Shown here: in pieces, positions 1 through 7,576 of the stretch
Position numbering within the stretch: position 1 is the first letter of the stretch
Layout: each line of letters opens with the position of its first letter
DNA from: Microbacterium ureisolvens
Lineage (GTDB): Bacteria > Actinomycetota > Actinomycetes > Actinomycetales > Microbacteriaceae
NCBI RefSeq assembly: GCF_019511645.1
Contig: NZ_JAEUAX010000005.1
Span: 62,001-126,000 of the forward strand
DNA length: 64,000 nucleotides
Direction of reading: 5' to 3'
Notes under the pieces: generated by a model
Seen by the model: the letters and a program-made list of their open reading frames with translations, nothing else
Database searches by the model: none
Told to the model about the DNA's origin: nothing
Position numbers and translations under genes: made by a program

Positions 1-715
1 CTCGGGTTCGCGCTCGAAGCGGTTGGGCGGTTCGCTCGTGCGAGCCTGCCGCGTCCATGCCTTGTGGCGATTCGTCTGGCTCGCACCGAGGAACGCGAAC
101 AGGATGATCGACGCGATGATCCCGAGCGCCGCGAACACGACGGCCCACACCGGCAGGGAGCCGAACGCCACGAGAGCGGCGAAGCCGAGGCCGAACGCGC
201 CCAGGAAGGTCGCGAGGGCGAAACCCGCGGCGCGGGACTGCGGCATCGGGTGGTTCGTCGTGGTCTCCTGCGACAGGGAGTCGCCGACCAGGAGCCCGAG
301 CGCGGTCGATGCGAGACTGAAGAACGCGATCTGCCCGCCGAGCGCGATGGGAACCACGCCCGCGGCGCTGAGGATGCCCAGCGTGATGCCGACCACCGCG
401 GCGATCGACCACACGACGGCGCGCACGACGAAGCCGGGCTTCGGACGCACGCGGTGGCGCTGCTGCAGAGCGGCATAGCCGTTCGCGTTCGGCCGGGGGC
501 GCAGCATCCGTCGTCTCGTCGAGAAGGATCCGCACGTCGCCGAGTTCGGCGATCGCCCGCTGCGCGGCGTCGGCCGGCGCCACCCCCGCGGCCTCGAGCT
601 CGTCGGTGCGGGCGACGAGGTTCGCGCGTACCTCCTCCTTCAGGTCCTGCGCGTCGGGGGTCATGTCGATGCCCTGGAACGCCTCGTCGAGAAGGCGATG
701 GATGTCGGTGTTCAT
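1..715 (-). pseudogene. HAAS/permease-prefix membrane protein, frameshifted and cut by window edge
   Basis: The ATG at 715 overlaps the PadR stop as ATGA, so the two are translationally coupled. The first ~75 residues (starting MNTDIHRLLDEAFQGIDMTP) form a helical HAAS/permease-prefix type domain ending in an AIAELGDV-like segment. Near the five-G tract at 495-499 the coding frame changes: a +1 shift is needed to continue into NGYAALQQ, RHRVRPKPGF and at least four hydrophobic helices (such as VWAVVFAALGIIASIILF). The original frame stays open but becomes arginine-rich and shows no membrane segments. One extra base in the homopolymer would explain it, either a real mutation or a sequencing error. 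The gene runs off the left edge. HAAS proteins paired with PadR are known; the biochemical role is not. Confidence 0.7.
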
Positions 716-1065
716 TGCTGGCTCTCCTTCACGTCGAGCAGTGAGTCGATGATGCGCCGGGTCGCCGTCCACGCCGCGACGTTGCCGCGGAAGACGGCGC
801 GGCCCGCGTCGGTGATGCGGTAGTACTTGCGGCGGCCGCCCTGCGACTCGTCGCCCCAGTACGACTCGACGAGCCCGTCCTTCTCGAGGCGGCGGTACGT
901 GGCGTACAGAGTCGCCTCCTTGATCTCGTGCTCGCCACCGGTCGCTTCGCGGATCGCCTTGTAGATCTCGAAGCCGTACGCGTCGCCGCGCCGCAGCACG
1001 CCGAGCACGATCGTGTCGGTGTGGCCGCGCAGCAGGTCGGCCGCGAACGCGTCGTCCTTTGTCAT
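712..1065 (-). CDS. PadR family transcriptional regulator
   Basis: 117 residues from the ATG at 1065. The PadR winged-helix core is evident: TIVLGVLRRGDAYGFEIYKAI, a recognition-helix region EATLYATYRRLEKDGLV and the wing GGRRKYYRITDAGR. Upstream in-frame codons would extend it by 13 residues (MMPTGTLSD...), but these lie inside the operator, so I chose 1065. A TACAGT hexamer ends 7 nt before this ATG, consistent with a leaderless transcript. The stop overlaps the start of the downstream HAAS membrane gene. PadR proteins are usually dimeric repressors acting on their own operon; a near-perfect palindrome directly before the gene fits autoregulation. Effector unknown. Confidence 0.93.
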   Translation of the reverse strand: MTKDDAFAADLLRGHTDTIVLGVLRRGDAYGFEIYKAIREATGGEHEIKEATLYATYRRLEKDGLVESYWGDESQGGRRKYYRITDAGRAVFRGNVAAWTATRRIIDSLLDVKESQQ

Positions 1066-1070
1066 GTCGA

Positions 1071-1091
1071 GTACTGTATCAGATAAAGTAC
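1071..1091. promoter_or_regulatory. Putative PadR operator, 21-bp palindrome
   Basis: The arms are GTACTGTATC and GATAAAGTAC around a central A, complementary at 9 of 10 pairs. The site lies 6 nt before the padR ATG and covers the likely -10 hexamer (TACAGT on the minus strand), so binding would block the promoter. A second 21-bp palindrome with one mismatch and the same TACTGT core precedes the other PadR gene at 18038-18058. Confidence 0.65.
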
Positions 1092-1141
1092 CTGTGGGCA
1101 TCAACTACTCTGCGAGCTCGGCCACCCGCCACCGGCACGAT

Positions 1142-1179
1142 GAACGCCTCCCCGTCGAGGGTTCGGCGGGGAGGCGTTC
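1142..1179 (-). terminator. Rho-independent-type terminator after the PPK2 gene
   Basis: A perfect 12-bp inverted repeat (GAACGCCTCCCC / GGGGAGGCGTTC) with a 14-nt loop, 19 nt past the stop of the minus-strand polyphosphate kinase gene and before the PadR promoter. There is no clear U tract, as is common in high-GC actinobacteria. Confidence 0.7.
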
Positions 1180-1197
1180 GGTGTGATCGGCAGCGGG

Positions 1198-2061
1198 TCA
1201 GGTGGCGGCGAGTCGCAGCTTCTCGGCTTCGACGTCGAACGTCGCCTTCGGCCACTGCGGGTCGATGTCCTCGAGCGCCTCGAGCAGCAGGTTCTGGACG
1301 GCGAGGCGGCCGTACCACTTGTGGTCGGCGGGCACGACGAACCACGGCGCGTGCTCGGTCGAGGTGCGCTCGAACACGGTCTGGTACGCCGCCATGTACT
1401 GCGGCCACAGCGCGCGCTCGTCGACGTCGGTCGGGTTGTACTTCCAGTGCTTGTCGAGGCGGTTCAACCGGCGCATCAGGCGCTTCTTCTGCTCGTTCGG
1501 CGAGATGTGCAGCATCACCTTGACGACGCTCGTGCCGGAATCGGTCAGCTGACGCTCGAAGTCGTTGATCGCCGCGTAGCGACGCTCGATCTCCTGCTCC
1601 GGCGCGAGCCGGCGCACCCGGGCGATGAGAACGTCCTCGTAGTGCGAGCGGTCGAAGACGCCGATCATGCCCGAGACGGGAAGGCGCTGCTTCACCCGCC
1701 ACAGGAAGTCGTGCTTCAGCTCCTCCTCCGTGGGCTTCTTGAACGCCGAGAGCACGATGCCCTGCGGGTCCACCGACCCCACGACGTGGCGGATGATGCC
1801 GCCCTTTCCGGCGGAGTCCATCGCCTGCAGCACCAGCAGCACGGATGCGTTCGTCGCGTCCACCCGGCTGCGGGCGTAGAGGCGCTCCTGGTACTCGTCG
1901 AGTTCGGCGGCCCCCGCCTGCAGGTCGTCTGCCGCGTGCGCCTTGTCTTTCTCGTATCCCGGTGTCGAGCGGGTGTCGACGTCGGCGAGGACGAAGCCCT
2001 CGCGGACCCGGAGGAGATCGGCGACGTCGCCGCTCCAGTGCTTCTGACTCGAGGCGATCAT
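1198..2061 (-). CDS. ppk2: Polyphosphate kinase 2 family protein (PPK2)
   Basis: 287 residues, ATG at 2061, typical single-domain PPK2 length. Walker A is QAMDSAGKGG (about 79-88), and GVFDRSHYEDVL (about 133-144) carries the DR-x-H motif conserved in PPK2 enzymes. A later basic stretch, MLHISPNEQKKRLMRRL, fits the lid module. Family knowledge: these enzymes transfer phosphate between polyphosphate and nucleotides, often making ADP or ATP from AMP or ADP. The lid sequence alone does not settle whether this is class I, II or III. It is transcribed alone, ending at the hairpin at 1142-1179. Confidence 0.93.
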   Translation of the reverse strand: MIASSQKHWSGDVADLLRVREGFVLADVDTRSTPGYEKDKAHAADDLQAGAAELDEYQERLYARSRVDATNASVLLVLQAMDSAGKGGIIRHVVGSVDPQGIVLSAFKKPTEEELKHDFLWRVKQRLPVSGMIGVFDRSHYEDVLIARVRRLAPEQEIERRYAAINDFERQLTDSGTSVVKVMLHISPNEQKKRLMRRLNRLDKHWKYNPTDVDERALWPQYMAAYQTVFERTSTEHAPWFVVPADHKWYGRLAVQNLLLEALEDIDPQWPKATFDVEAEKLRLAAT

Positions 2062-2087
2062 TCAGCCATCATGGCGGATGCCTCGGC

Positions 2088-3911
2088 TCAGCGCTCGAGC
2101 GGAACCTCGATGAGCTGCCGCCCGCTGACCGGCGATGTGAGCGCCTGGTCGAGGGCCGCGCGCGTCGTGACGCGGTGGTACTCCCAGCCGTAGGCGAGCG
2201 CGAGCTGCTCGAGGCGCACGGTGTGGGGGGTGAGGAGCACCCGGTCCATGACCTCGGCGCCCGCGACGGCCGCCACTTCGAGCCCGTCGAAGATCGTGCC
2301 GCCGCCGTCGTTGCCGACGATGAGCTGGATGCGCGGCTCGTCCTCGTGCGGCGGCAGCAGCATCGCGCCGGCGTCGTGCAGCAGCGCGAGGTCGCCGAGG
2401 ATCACGCGCGTGACGCCCGCGCCCCCGCCCGACTGGCTCGCGAGTGCGATGCCGGTCGCCGTGGCGATCGTCCCGTCGATGCCGGCGAGCCCCCGGTTGG
2501 CGTGCACCGGCACCTTCTTGCCCCCGAGCACCTGGTCGGCCACGCGCACGAGCCGCGACGAGCCGAACACGAGGCGATCGTGGGGCCAGGTCGCACGCCA
2601 CACGGCGTCGACGAGCGCGGCACGGTCGACGGGCGCGCGGATGACGCCGAGCTCCGCCGCGATCGCGCCGAGCCGCTCCCCCGGCACCGCCGACGAGAGG
2701 CCGTCGGCGTCCGGAGCCGGCGGCGTGAGGTCGACGGATGCTGCGCGCGACGCCTGCAGCCACGCCCCGAGCCATTCGCGGTCGGGGTCGCCGGTGGCGA
2801 CGGCGACGCGGTCGGCGGCGAGCGTCGCGCCGTTGAGGTTGAGCGGCTCGCCCGGCCCGCGGACGGCGACGACCTCGATGTCGGGGTCGGACAGCAGCGC
2901 CGCGGTCTCGCGGCTGAGGGTCGGGTGGCCCAGCACGACGACGCGCTCGATGCGGCCGCCGAGCTGCGGGTCGCGCAGCAGCTCGCGGTAGCCGTGCACG
3001 AGGTGGCGCCCGAAGCGCGCACCGCTGACGATCTCGGCGACGAGCGGCCACGCGCCGACGTGGGCCAGCTCCTCCGCGTCGGGACCAGCGTCGGCGCCCG
3101 CCAGCACGACGGTGCGGGGGCCGCGCTCGAGCACGAACGGCGCGTCCTCCGGCTCGGTGGGGACGTCCGCCTCGCCGATTCCCCCACCGCCCTGATAGAG
3201 GGCGCCGGATGCCTCGTCCTCGGCGTCGGCCTCCACCGGGGGTCCGTCGGGGTCGTCGACCACCGCGGTCTCGAGCTCCGCGGCGGGCACGCCCATCCAC
3301 GCGGGAAGGGCGCCCGACAGCGGCTCACGGTACGGCAGGTTCAGGTGCACCGGCCCCGGCGACCGCGTGCCCGCGCCCAGCGCGGCGGAGACGGCGTCCT
3401 CGGCGAGGAGCCGCAGCATCGCGCTCTGCTCGTGCGTGCCGTCCGGGTCGTGGTCCTCGGGCACCGGCACGTCGGCCTCCAGCCGCACGCTGGGCGCGAA
3501 CATCCCGGGCTGGCGCGTCGTCTGGTTCGCCCCGACGCCGCGCAGCTCGGGCGGCCGGTCGGCGGTGAGCAGCAGCAGCGGAACACCGGCGTGATGGGCC
3601 TCGAGCGCGGCCGGCAGCAGGTTCGCCACGGCGGTGCCCGACGTGCAGACCACGGCCGCCGGCATCCGTGTCTCGCGTCCGATGCCGAGGGCGGTGAAAC
3701 CCGCCACGCGTTCGTCGATGCGCACGTGGAGACGGATGGCGCCGCGCCGCTCGAGTTCTGCCGCGACCAGGGCGAGCGCCTGCGAGCGCGAGCCCGGGCT
3801 CAGCACGACGTGACGCACACCCAGTTCGACGAGCCGGCACAAGAGCGCGGCGGCGGCGTCGGTGGCGGGCGCGGAGTCGAACGCGCCGCCGGCGCTGTCG
3901 GAGTCGGTCAC
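2088..3911 (-). CDS. menD: 2-succinyl-5-enolpyruvyl-6-hydroxy-3-cyclohexene-1-carboxylate synthase
   Basis: 607 residues from a GTG at 3911. MenD is a thiamine-diphosphate enzyme that condenses 2-oxoglutarate with isochorismate in menaquinone synthesis. Evidence: the N-terminal SPGSRSQALALVAAE motif, IDERVAGFTALG carrying the conserved ThDP-activating glutamate, and the C-terminal cofactor region VHANRGLAGIDGTIATATG followed by LGDLALLHDAGAML. The middle (about residues 190-240) is long and acidic compared with the core family. The start lies one base past the stop of the PLDc_N-type membrane gene, so the two are probably co-transcribed. menA, menE and menB follow within 6 kb. Confidence 0.94.
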   Translation of the reverse strand: MTDSDSAGGAFDSAPATDAAAALLCRLVELGVRHVVLSPGSRSQALALVAAELERRGAIRLHVRIDERVAGFTALGIGRETRMPAAVVCTSGTAVANLLPAALEAHHAGVPLLLLTADRPPELRGVGANQTTRQPGMFAPSVRLEADVPVPEDHDPDGTHEQSAMLRLLAEDAVSAALGAGTRSPGPVHLNLPYREPLSGALPAWMGVPAAELETAVVDDPDGPPVEADAEDEASGALYQGGGGIGEADVPTEPEDAPFVLERGPRTVVLAGADAGPDAEELAHVGAWPLVAEIVSGARFGRHLVHGYRELLRDPQLGGRIERVVVLGHPTLSRETAALLSDPDIEVVAVRGPGEPLNLNGATLAADRVAVATGDPDREWLGAWLQASRAASVDLTPPAPDADGLSSAVPGERLGAIAAELGVIRAPVDRAALVDAVWRATWPHDRLVFGSSRLVRVADQVLGGKKVPVHANRGLAGIDGTIATATGIALASQSGGGAGVTRVILGDLALLHDAGAMLLPPHEDEPRIQLIVGNDGGGTIFDGLEVAAVAGAEVMDRVLLTPHTVRLEQLALAYGWEYHRVTTRAALDQALTSPVSGRQLIEVPLER

Positions 3912-3912
3912 G

Positions 3913-4407
3913 TCAGCCGATGACTCCGCGCTGGCCGCGGGCGTCGTCGTCGCCGTCCGCGGGGCGGATCGGCGGCTTCGGCTGCGGAGGGGTTCCCGGC
4001 GTCGCGGTGCCGCCCGCGGCGGCGGTGCTGCCGGGTGCGGCGGTGTCGTCGGATGCCGCGGGGCCGGCCGGGGGGTTGTAGCGCGGGTCTTCGCCCTCGG
4101 CGTCGAGCTGCGCGAGCTCCTCCTCGAGGCGGCGGATGCGCTCGTCCTGGTCGCTGATCGTGCCGATGCGGCCGAGGAACTCGGGGTCGTCGTCGGGAGC
4201 CCGGCGAGTGGCGACGGACGACGCGCGACCGCGGCCCACGATCAGCCAGAGGAGGCCGCCCAGCACGGGCAGCAGCACGACGATCAGGATCCAGACGGGC
4301 TTGCTCACCCCGCGGTGGCGGGTCGGGGGCTGGACCGCGCAATCGACGATGGTGAAGACCCAGAACGCGGTCGCCACCAGGGCCAGAATCAGCAGCACCC
4401 GAGGCAT
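3913..4407 (-). CDS. PLD nuclease N-terminal (PLDc_N) domain membrane protein
   Basis: 164 residues. Two N-terminal membrane helices (about 1-25 and 37-59) flank a short loop. The region from WVFTIVDCAVQPPTRHRGVSKPVWILIVVLLPVLGG to LLWLIVGRGR is characteristic of PLDc_N proteins. A charged segment follows (EFLGRIGTISDQDERIRRLEEELAQLD, probably a short coiled coil), then a Pro/Ala/Gly-rich tail. There is no phospholipase catalytic domain. TAGGAT ends 6 nt before the ATG, suggesting a leaderless start. Neighbours of this type often sit in actinobacterial menaquinone clusters; function unknown. Confidence 0.85.
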   Translation of the reverse strand: MPRVLLILALVATAFWVFTIVDCAVQPPTRHRGVSKPVWILIVVLLPVLGGLLWLIVGRGRASSVATRRAPDDDPEFLGRIGTISDQDERIRRLEEELAQLDAEGEDPRYNPPAGPAASDDTAAPGSTAAAGGTATPGTPPQPKPPIRPADGDDDARGQRGVIG

Positions 4408-4510
4408 CTTCCCATCCTAGGCGGGGCCGGACCCGCAGTGGGCGGTCGCGGGCGCTCCGTGACGCAACCGTCGCCGAAGCCGTCCCAGGGACGGAACGTA
4501 GGATGGATGG

Positions 4511-4819
4511 GTGAAAGCGCGCTCTGCCATCGTCTACTCGGTGCTGCGGCTGCTGGCGTTCCTCGTGCCGTTCGGCATCCTGATGCTGTTCCCGATCATG
4601 CGCGAGTACTACTGGCTCGCCGCCATCTTCGCCGCCCTCATCGGACTGAGCCTCTCGGTGCTGTTCCTGCGCAAGCCCCTCGACGACGTCACGTCGGGCC
4701 TCGCCGAACGCCGGGCGAAGGCTCGCGCCGCCGCCGGCGACGAAGAGGCGGAGGATGCGGCGGCCGACGCCGCCGCCCCCTCGACGCCCGAGAGCGAAGC
4801 GCCGGACTCCCGCGTCTGA
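4511..4819 (+). CDS. DUF4229 domain-containing membrane protein
   Basis: 102 residues from a GTG at 4511. Two hydrophobic helices (about 7-28 and 34-52, YSVLRLLAFLVPFGILMLFP and WLAAIFAALIGLSLSVLFL) are followed by LRKPLDDVTSGLAERR, which is typical of DUF4229, and an Ala/Glu/Asp-rich tail. TAGGAT at 4499-4504 with 6 nt to the start suggests a leaderless mRNA. It is divergent from the PLDc_N gene and convergent with menA. The family recurs next to menaquinone genes in actinobacteria, but its role is unknown. Confidence 0.85.
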   Translation: MKARSAIVYSVLRLLAFLVPFGILMLFPIMREYYWLAAIFAALIGLSLSVLFLRKPLDDVTSGLAERRAKARAAAGDEEAEDAAADAAAPSTPESEAPDSRV

Positions 4820-4858
4820 CGCCGGGAAACCTCAGCCACGCCGAGACACCGGGGCGGG

Positions 4859-4904
4859 GCTTCCCGTCCGCAGGCGGTTCCGCTTCCCGTCCGCAGGCGG
4901 TTCC
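4859..4904. repeat. Perfect tandem duplication of a 23-bp unit
   Basis: Two identical adjacent 23-bp copies (4859-4881 and 4882-4904), each beginning GCTTCCCGTCC and ending GCAGGCGGTTCC, in the convergent gap between the DUF4229 gene and menA. Each unit contains a short CCGTCCGCAGGCGG imperfect dyad. Function unknown; copy number may vary. Confidence 0.85.
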
Positions 4905-4939
4905 TCGGTCCGGCGCAGGACTCGAGGGCGCGGCATCCG

Positions 4940-5923
4940 TCAGCCGATGAACGCCCACATGAGGAACGCGCCGTATGCGACCGACGTCAGTGAGGTGAGC
5001 CCAAGGGCCACGACGAGTTCCCGCGGGTCGCGGTACGTCCACACGATGAGGATCGCGGGCGCACCGGCCAGGAGGGCGAGCAGCGTCAGCCAGGCGATCG
5101 GGTAGCCGATCCACGCGAGGAACACGGCGATGGCGAACGCGATCAGAAGGAAGACCGTGAACAGCCAGCGCGTCGCGGTGCGGCCGATCAGCACGGTGAG
5201 CGTGCGCTTGCCGGCCTTGCGGTCCTGGTCGATGTCGCGCAGGTTGTTCGCGAGCAGCACCGCACACGCGATGAGGCCGACGCCGACGGCGCCGAACCAG
5301 GCCTCCTGCGGGAGGGCGAGCGCCTGCACCCACGTCGTGCCCAGCGTCGCGACGAGGCCGAAGAACACGAAGACGAAGAGCTCGCCGAGACCGTAGTAGC
5401 CGTACGGGCGCTTGCCACCGGTGTAGAACCACGCCGCGATGATGCACACGGCACCGACGGCGATGAGCCACCACTGCTGGGTGCGGATGGTGATCGCGAG
5501 TCCGGCGAGCGCGGCGATCACGAAGAACGCCAGCGCGACGATCAGCACGGTGCGCGGCTTCACCTTGCGGCCGGCCGTGAGTCGGGCAGGACCCACGCGG
5601 TGGTCGTCGGTGCCCCGGATGCCGTCGCTGTAGTCGTTGGCGTAGTTGACGCCGATCTGCAGCGACACCGACACGATGAGGCAGAAGAGCGCGATCACCC
5701 AGTGGAAGACGTCCACGACGAGGATCGCGGCGCCCGTGCCGACGAGGATGGGCGTGATCGCGAGCGGCAGGGTGCGCAGGCGCGCTGCGCCGATCCAGTC
5801 GCGGGCGGTGGGCTTCTCGACGTGCGCGGGGTCTCGCGAGACGTGCGCCTTCTGGGGGTTCCCGCGCGGCTGCTGCTTCTTGCGTCCGCCGGAGGTGCGC
5901 TTCTTGCTGGGGGTTCCTGCCAC
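4940..5923 (-). CDS. menA: 1,4-dihydroxy-2-naphthoate polyprenyltransferase
   Basis: 327 residues from a GTG at 5923. MenA is a UbiA-superfamily membrane enzyme that attaches the isoprenoid tail to 1,4-dihydroxy-2-naphthoate. The first Asp-rich motif is NYANDYSDGIRGTDD, followed by RVGPARLTAGR; the second is NNLRDIDQDRKAGKRT. About eight to nine hydrophobic helices are visible. An unusually basic ~40-residue N-terminus (KKRTSGGRKKQQPRG) precedes the core and is probably cytoplasmic. TATGAT lies 8 nt before the start, a good -10 box for a leaderless transcript. Confidence 0.94.
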   Translation of the reverse strand: MAGTPSKKRTSGGRKKQQPRGNPQKAHVSRDPAHVEKPTARDWIGAARLRTLPLAITPILVGTGAAILVVDVFHWVIALFCLIVSVSLQIGVNYANDYSDGIRGTDDHRVGPARLTAGRKVKPRTVLIVALAFFVIAALAGLAITIRTQQWWLIAVGAVCIIAAWFYTGGKRPYGYYGLGELFVFVFFGLVATLGTTWVQALALPQEAWFGAVGVGLIACAVLLANNLRDIDQDRKAGKRTLTVLIGRTATRWLFTVFLLIAFAIAVFLAWIGYPIAWLTLLALLAGAPAILIVWTYRDPRELVVALGLTSLTSVAYGAFLMWAFIG

Positions 5924-6011
5924 GAATGCACATCATAGGGGCCGAGCCGATGAAGTCCGCGCATCGGTCAAGCCCCTGTCGGGTGTCGCCTGCCGGGCCG
6001 AGGATGGGTCC

Positions 6012-6395
6012 ATGCTGAGCATCGGATCCACCGTCCTCACCGTGGAGGACATCACCCGCGCCGGCGACTTCTGGCGCGCGGCCCTCGGCTACGTGAACCG
6101 CGACGAGCCGGGCGACGACTGGGTGATCCTCGACCCGCCGGGCAAGGCCGACTGGTCGGCTCCCGGCGCGAGCCTCGCGCTGTCGGTGACGGGCTACCCG
6201 CAGCACTATCCGCCGCGCATCCACCTCGACCTGTACGCCGAGGACCAGGCGGCCGAGGTCGAGCGCCTGCTCAGCCTCGGCGCGCGCGAGGTCGATTGGC
6301 ACGACTACCCCGATGACGCCGACTGGATCGTGCTCGAAGACACCGAGGGAAACCGCTTCTGCGTCGTCGACACCGGGCCGTACCCGCTGGGCTGA
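6012..6395 (+). CDS. VOC family protein (glyoxalase/bleomycin-resistance fold)
   Basis: 127 residues from the ATG at 6012. Two beta-alpha-beta-beta-beta halves are recognisable: VLTVEDITRAGDFWRAALGYV with DDWVILDPPG, and RIHLDLYAEDQAAEVERLLSLGAREV ending in WIVLEDTEGNRFCVVD. The pattern LDLYAED...EDTEGNRFCV is typical of the actinobacterial glyoxalase-like subfamily. The substrate cannot be told from sequence. It sits alone on the plus strand between menA and menE; no link to menaquinone synthesis is shown. Confidence 0.88.
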   Translation: MLSIGSTVLTVEDITRAGDFWRAALGYVNRDEPGDDWVILDPPGKADWSAPGASLALSVTGYPQHYPPRIHLDLYAEDQAAEVERLLSLGAREVDWHDYPDDADWIVLEDTEGNRFCVVDTGPYPLG

Positions 6396-6408
6396 AGCGC
6401 GTCCCGCC

Positions 6409-7563
6409 TCAGCGCAGCGACATCACCGCGCGGCGGATCGCCTCACGGTCGGGCTTGCCCGACGGCAGCGTCGCGAGCTCGTCGACCAGCACGAGCCGTG
6501 ACGGCCGGGCGTGGGCGCCGATCTCAGCCTGCACGGCGGCGCGCGCCTCCTCGAGCTGGACGGATTCGCTCCGGCGCAGCGCCTCGCCCCGGGAGGCGAC
6601 GACGACGGATGCCTCGCCCCACCGCTCGTCGGGAACCCCGACCACGACGGCGAATGCCAGGCCGGGGATCCCGCGCACGATCCGCTCGACCCGGTCGAGC
6701 GAGACGTTGATCCCGCCCGACACGATGACGTTGTCGATGCGGCCGCGCACGCGCAGGACGCCGTCCTCGATGAGTCCCGCGTCGCCGGTGCGGTACCAGC
6801 GGGAGCCGTCGCGATCGCGGAGGAACGCAGCATCCGTCCGTTCTTGGTCTCCGAGGTAGCCGTCGGCCAGGACGGGGCCGGAGACCTGCACCTCGCCGCG
6901 CTCGATGCGCAGCCGCACGTTGCCGAGGGCCACGCCGTCGTACACGCAGCCGCCGCTGGTCTCGGTGGAGCCGTACGTGCGAACGATGCGCGCCCCCGCA
7001 GCCTCGGCGCGCTCGAGCGTCGCGGCGGGGAGAGCTTGGCCTCCGACCAGGATGGTCTCGAACGAGCGCAGCGCGGTGACCACCGAAGGGTCGTGCTCAG
7101 CAGCGTCGAGGAGCTTGGAGAGCTGCGCCGGAACGAGCGACGTATAGCTGGGCACGCGCTGCCCGCCCTCGGTCGAGACCATCGTGAGCGCGGCGGCCGC
7201 GAACGCGTGCGGGGTGAACGCGCCCGAGAGGATCGCCGGCTCGCGGCCCTGGACCAGGGAGCGCACGAGCACCTGAAGCCCCGCGACGTAGCTCGCCGGC
7301 AGTGCCAGCAGCCACGCGCCGTCGCCGATGCGATCGGCCGTCGACATCGCGCTCGCGGTGAGCGCGTCGCGGCTGAGCACGACGCTCTTCGGGACCCCGG
7401 TGGAGCCCGAGGTCGTCACGACCACGGCGGTGCCCGCCCGCACCTCGCCGGGAAGCCCGCTCACCAGCCCGAGCGCGAGCGCCGGGCCCGCGCCGTGCAG
7501 CGCACCGCGGAGCCCCCGCAGGATCTCGCGGGGGTCGTCGCCGACGACGGGGACGAGCTTCAT
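6409..7563 (-). CDS. menE: AMP-binding enzyme, probable o-succinylbenzoate-CoA ligase
   Basis: 384 residues from the ATG at 7563, shorter than many acyl-CoA ligases but usual for actinobacterial MenE. Evidence: the ATP-binding loop VTTSGSTGVPKSV, RTYGSTETSGGCVYDG, the hinge YRTGDAG with VRGRIDNVIVSGG, and the C-terminal PSGKPDREAIRR carrying the catalytic lysine. MenE activates o-succinylbenzoate for MenB. It starts 13 nt after the menB stop, so menB-menE form one transcription unit. The OSB specificity rests mainly on this linkage. Confidence 0.88.
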   Translation of the reverse strand: MKLVPVVGDDPREILRGLRGALHGAGPALALGLVSGLPGEVRAGTAVVVTTSGSTGVPKSVVLSRDALTASAMSTADRIGDGAWLLALPASYVAGLQVLVRSLVQGREPAILSGAFTPHAFAAAALTMVSTEGGQRVPSYTSLVPAQLSKLLDAAEHDPSVVTALRSFETILVGGQALPAATLERAEAAGARIVRTYGSTETSGGCVYDGVALGNVRLRIERGEVQVSGPVLADGYLGDQERTDAAFLRDRDGSRWYRTGDAGLIEDGVLRVRGRIDNVIVSGGINVSLDRVERIVRGIPGLAFAVVVGVPDERWGEASVVVASRGEALRRSESVQLEEARAAVQAEIGAHARPSRLVLVDELATLPSGKPDREAIRRAVMSLR

Positions 7564-7576
7564 CGCGGGCGCCGCA

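Noticed and set aside
64..744. Long plus-strand reading frame rich in Arg/Glu over the left edge
   Set aside because: It lies opposite the PadR/HAAS genes, has the biased composition of a shadow frame in high-GC DNA, and no recognisable domain.
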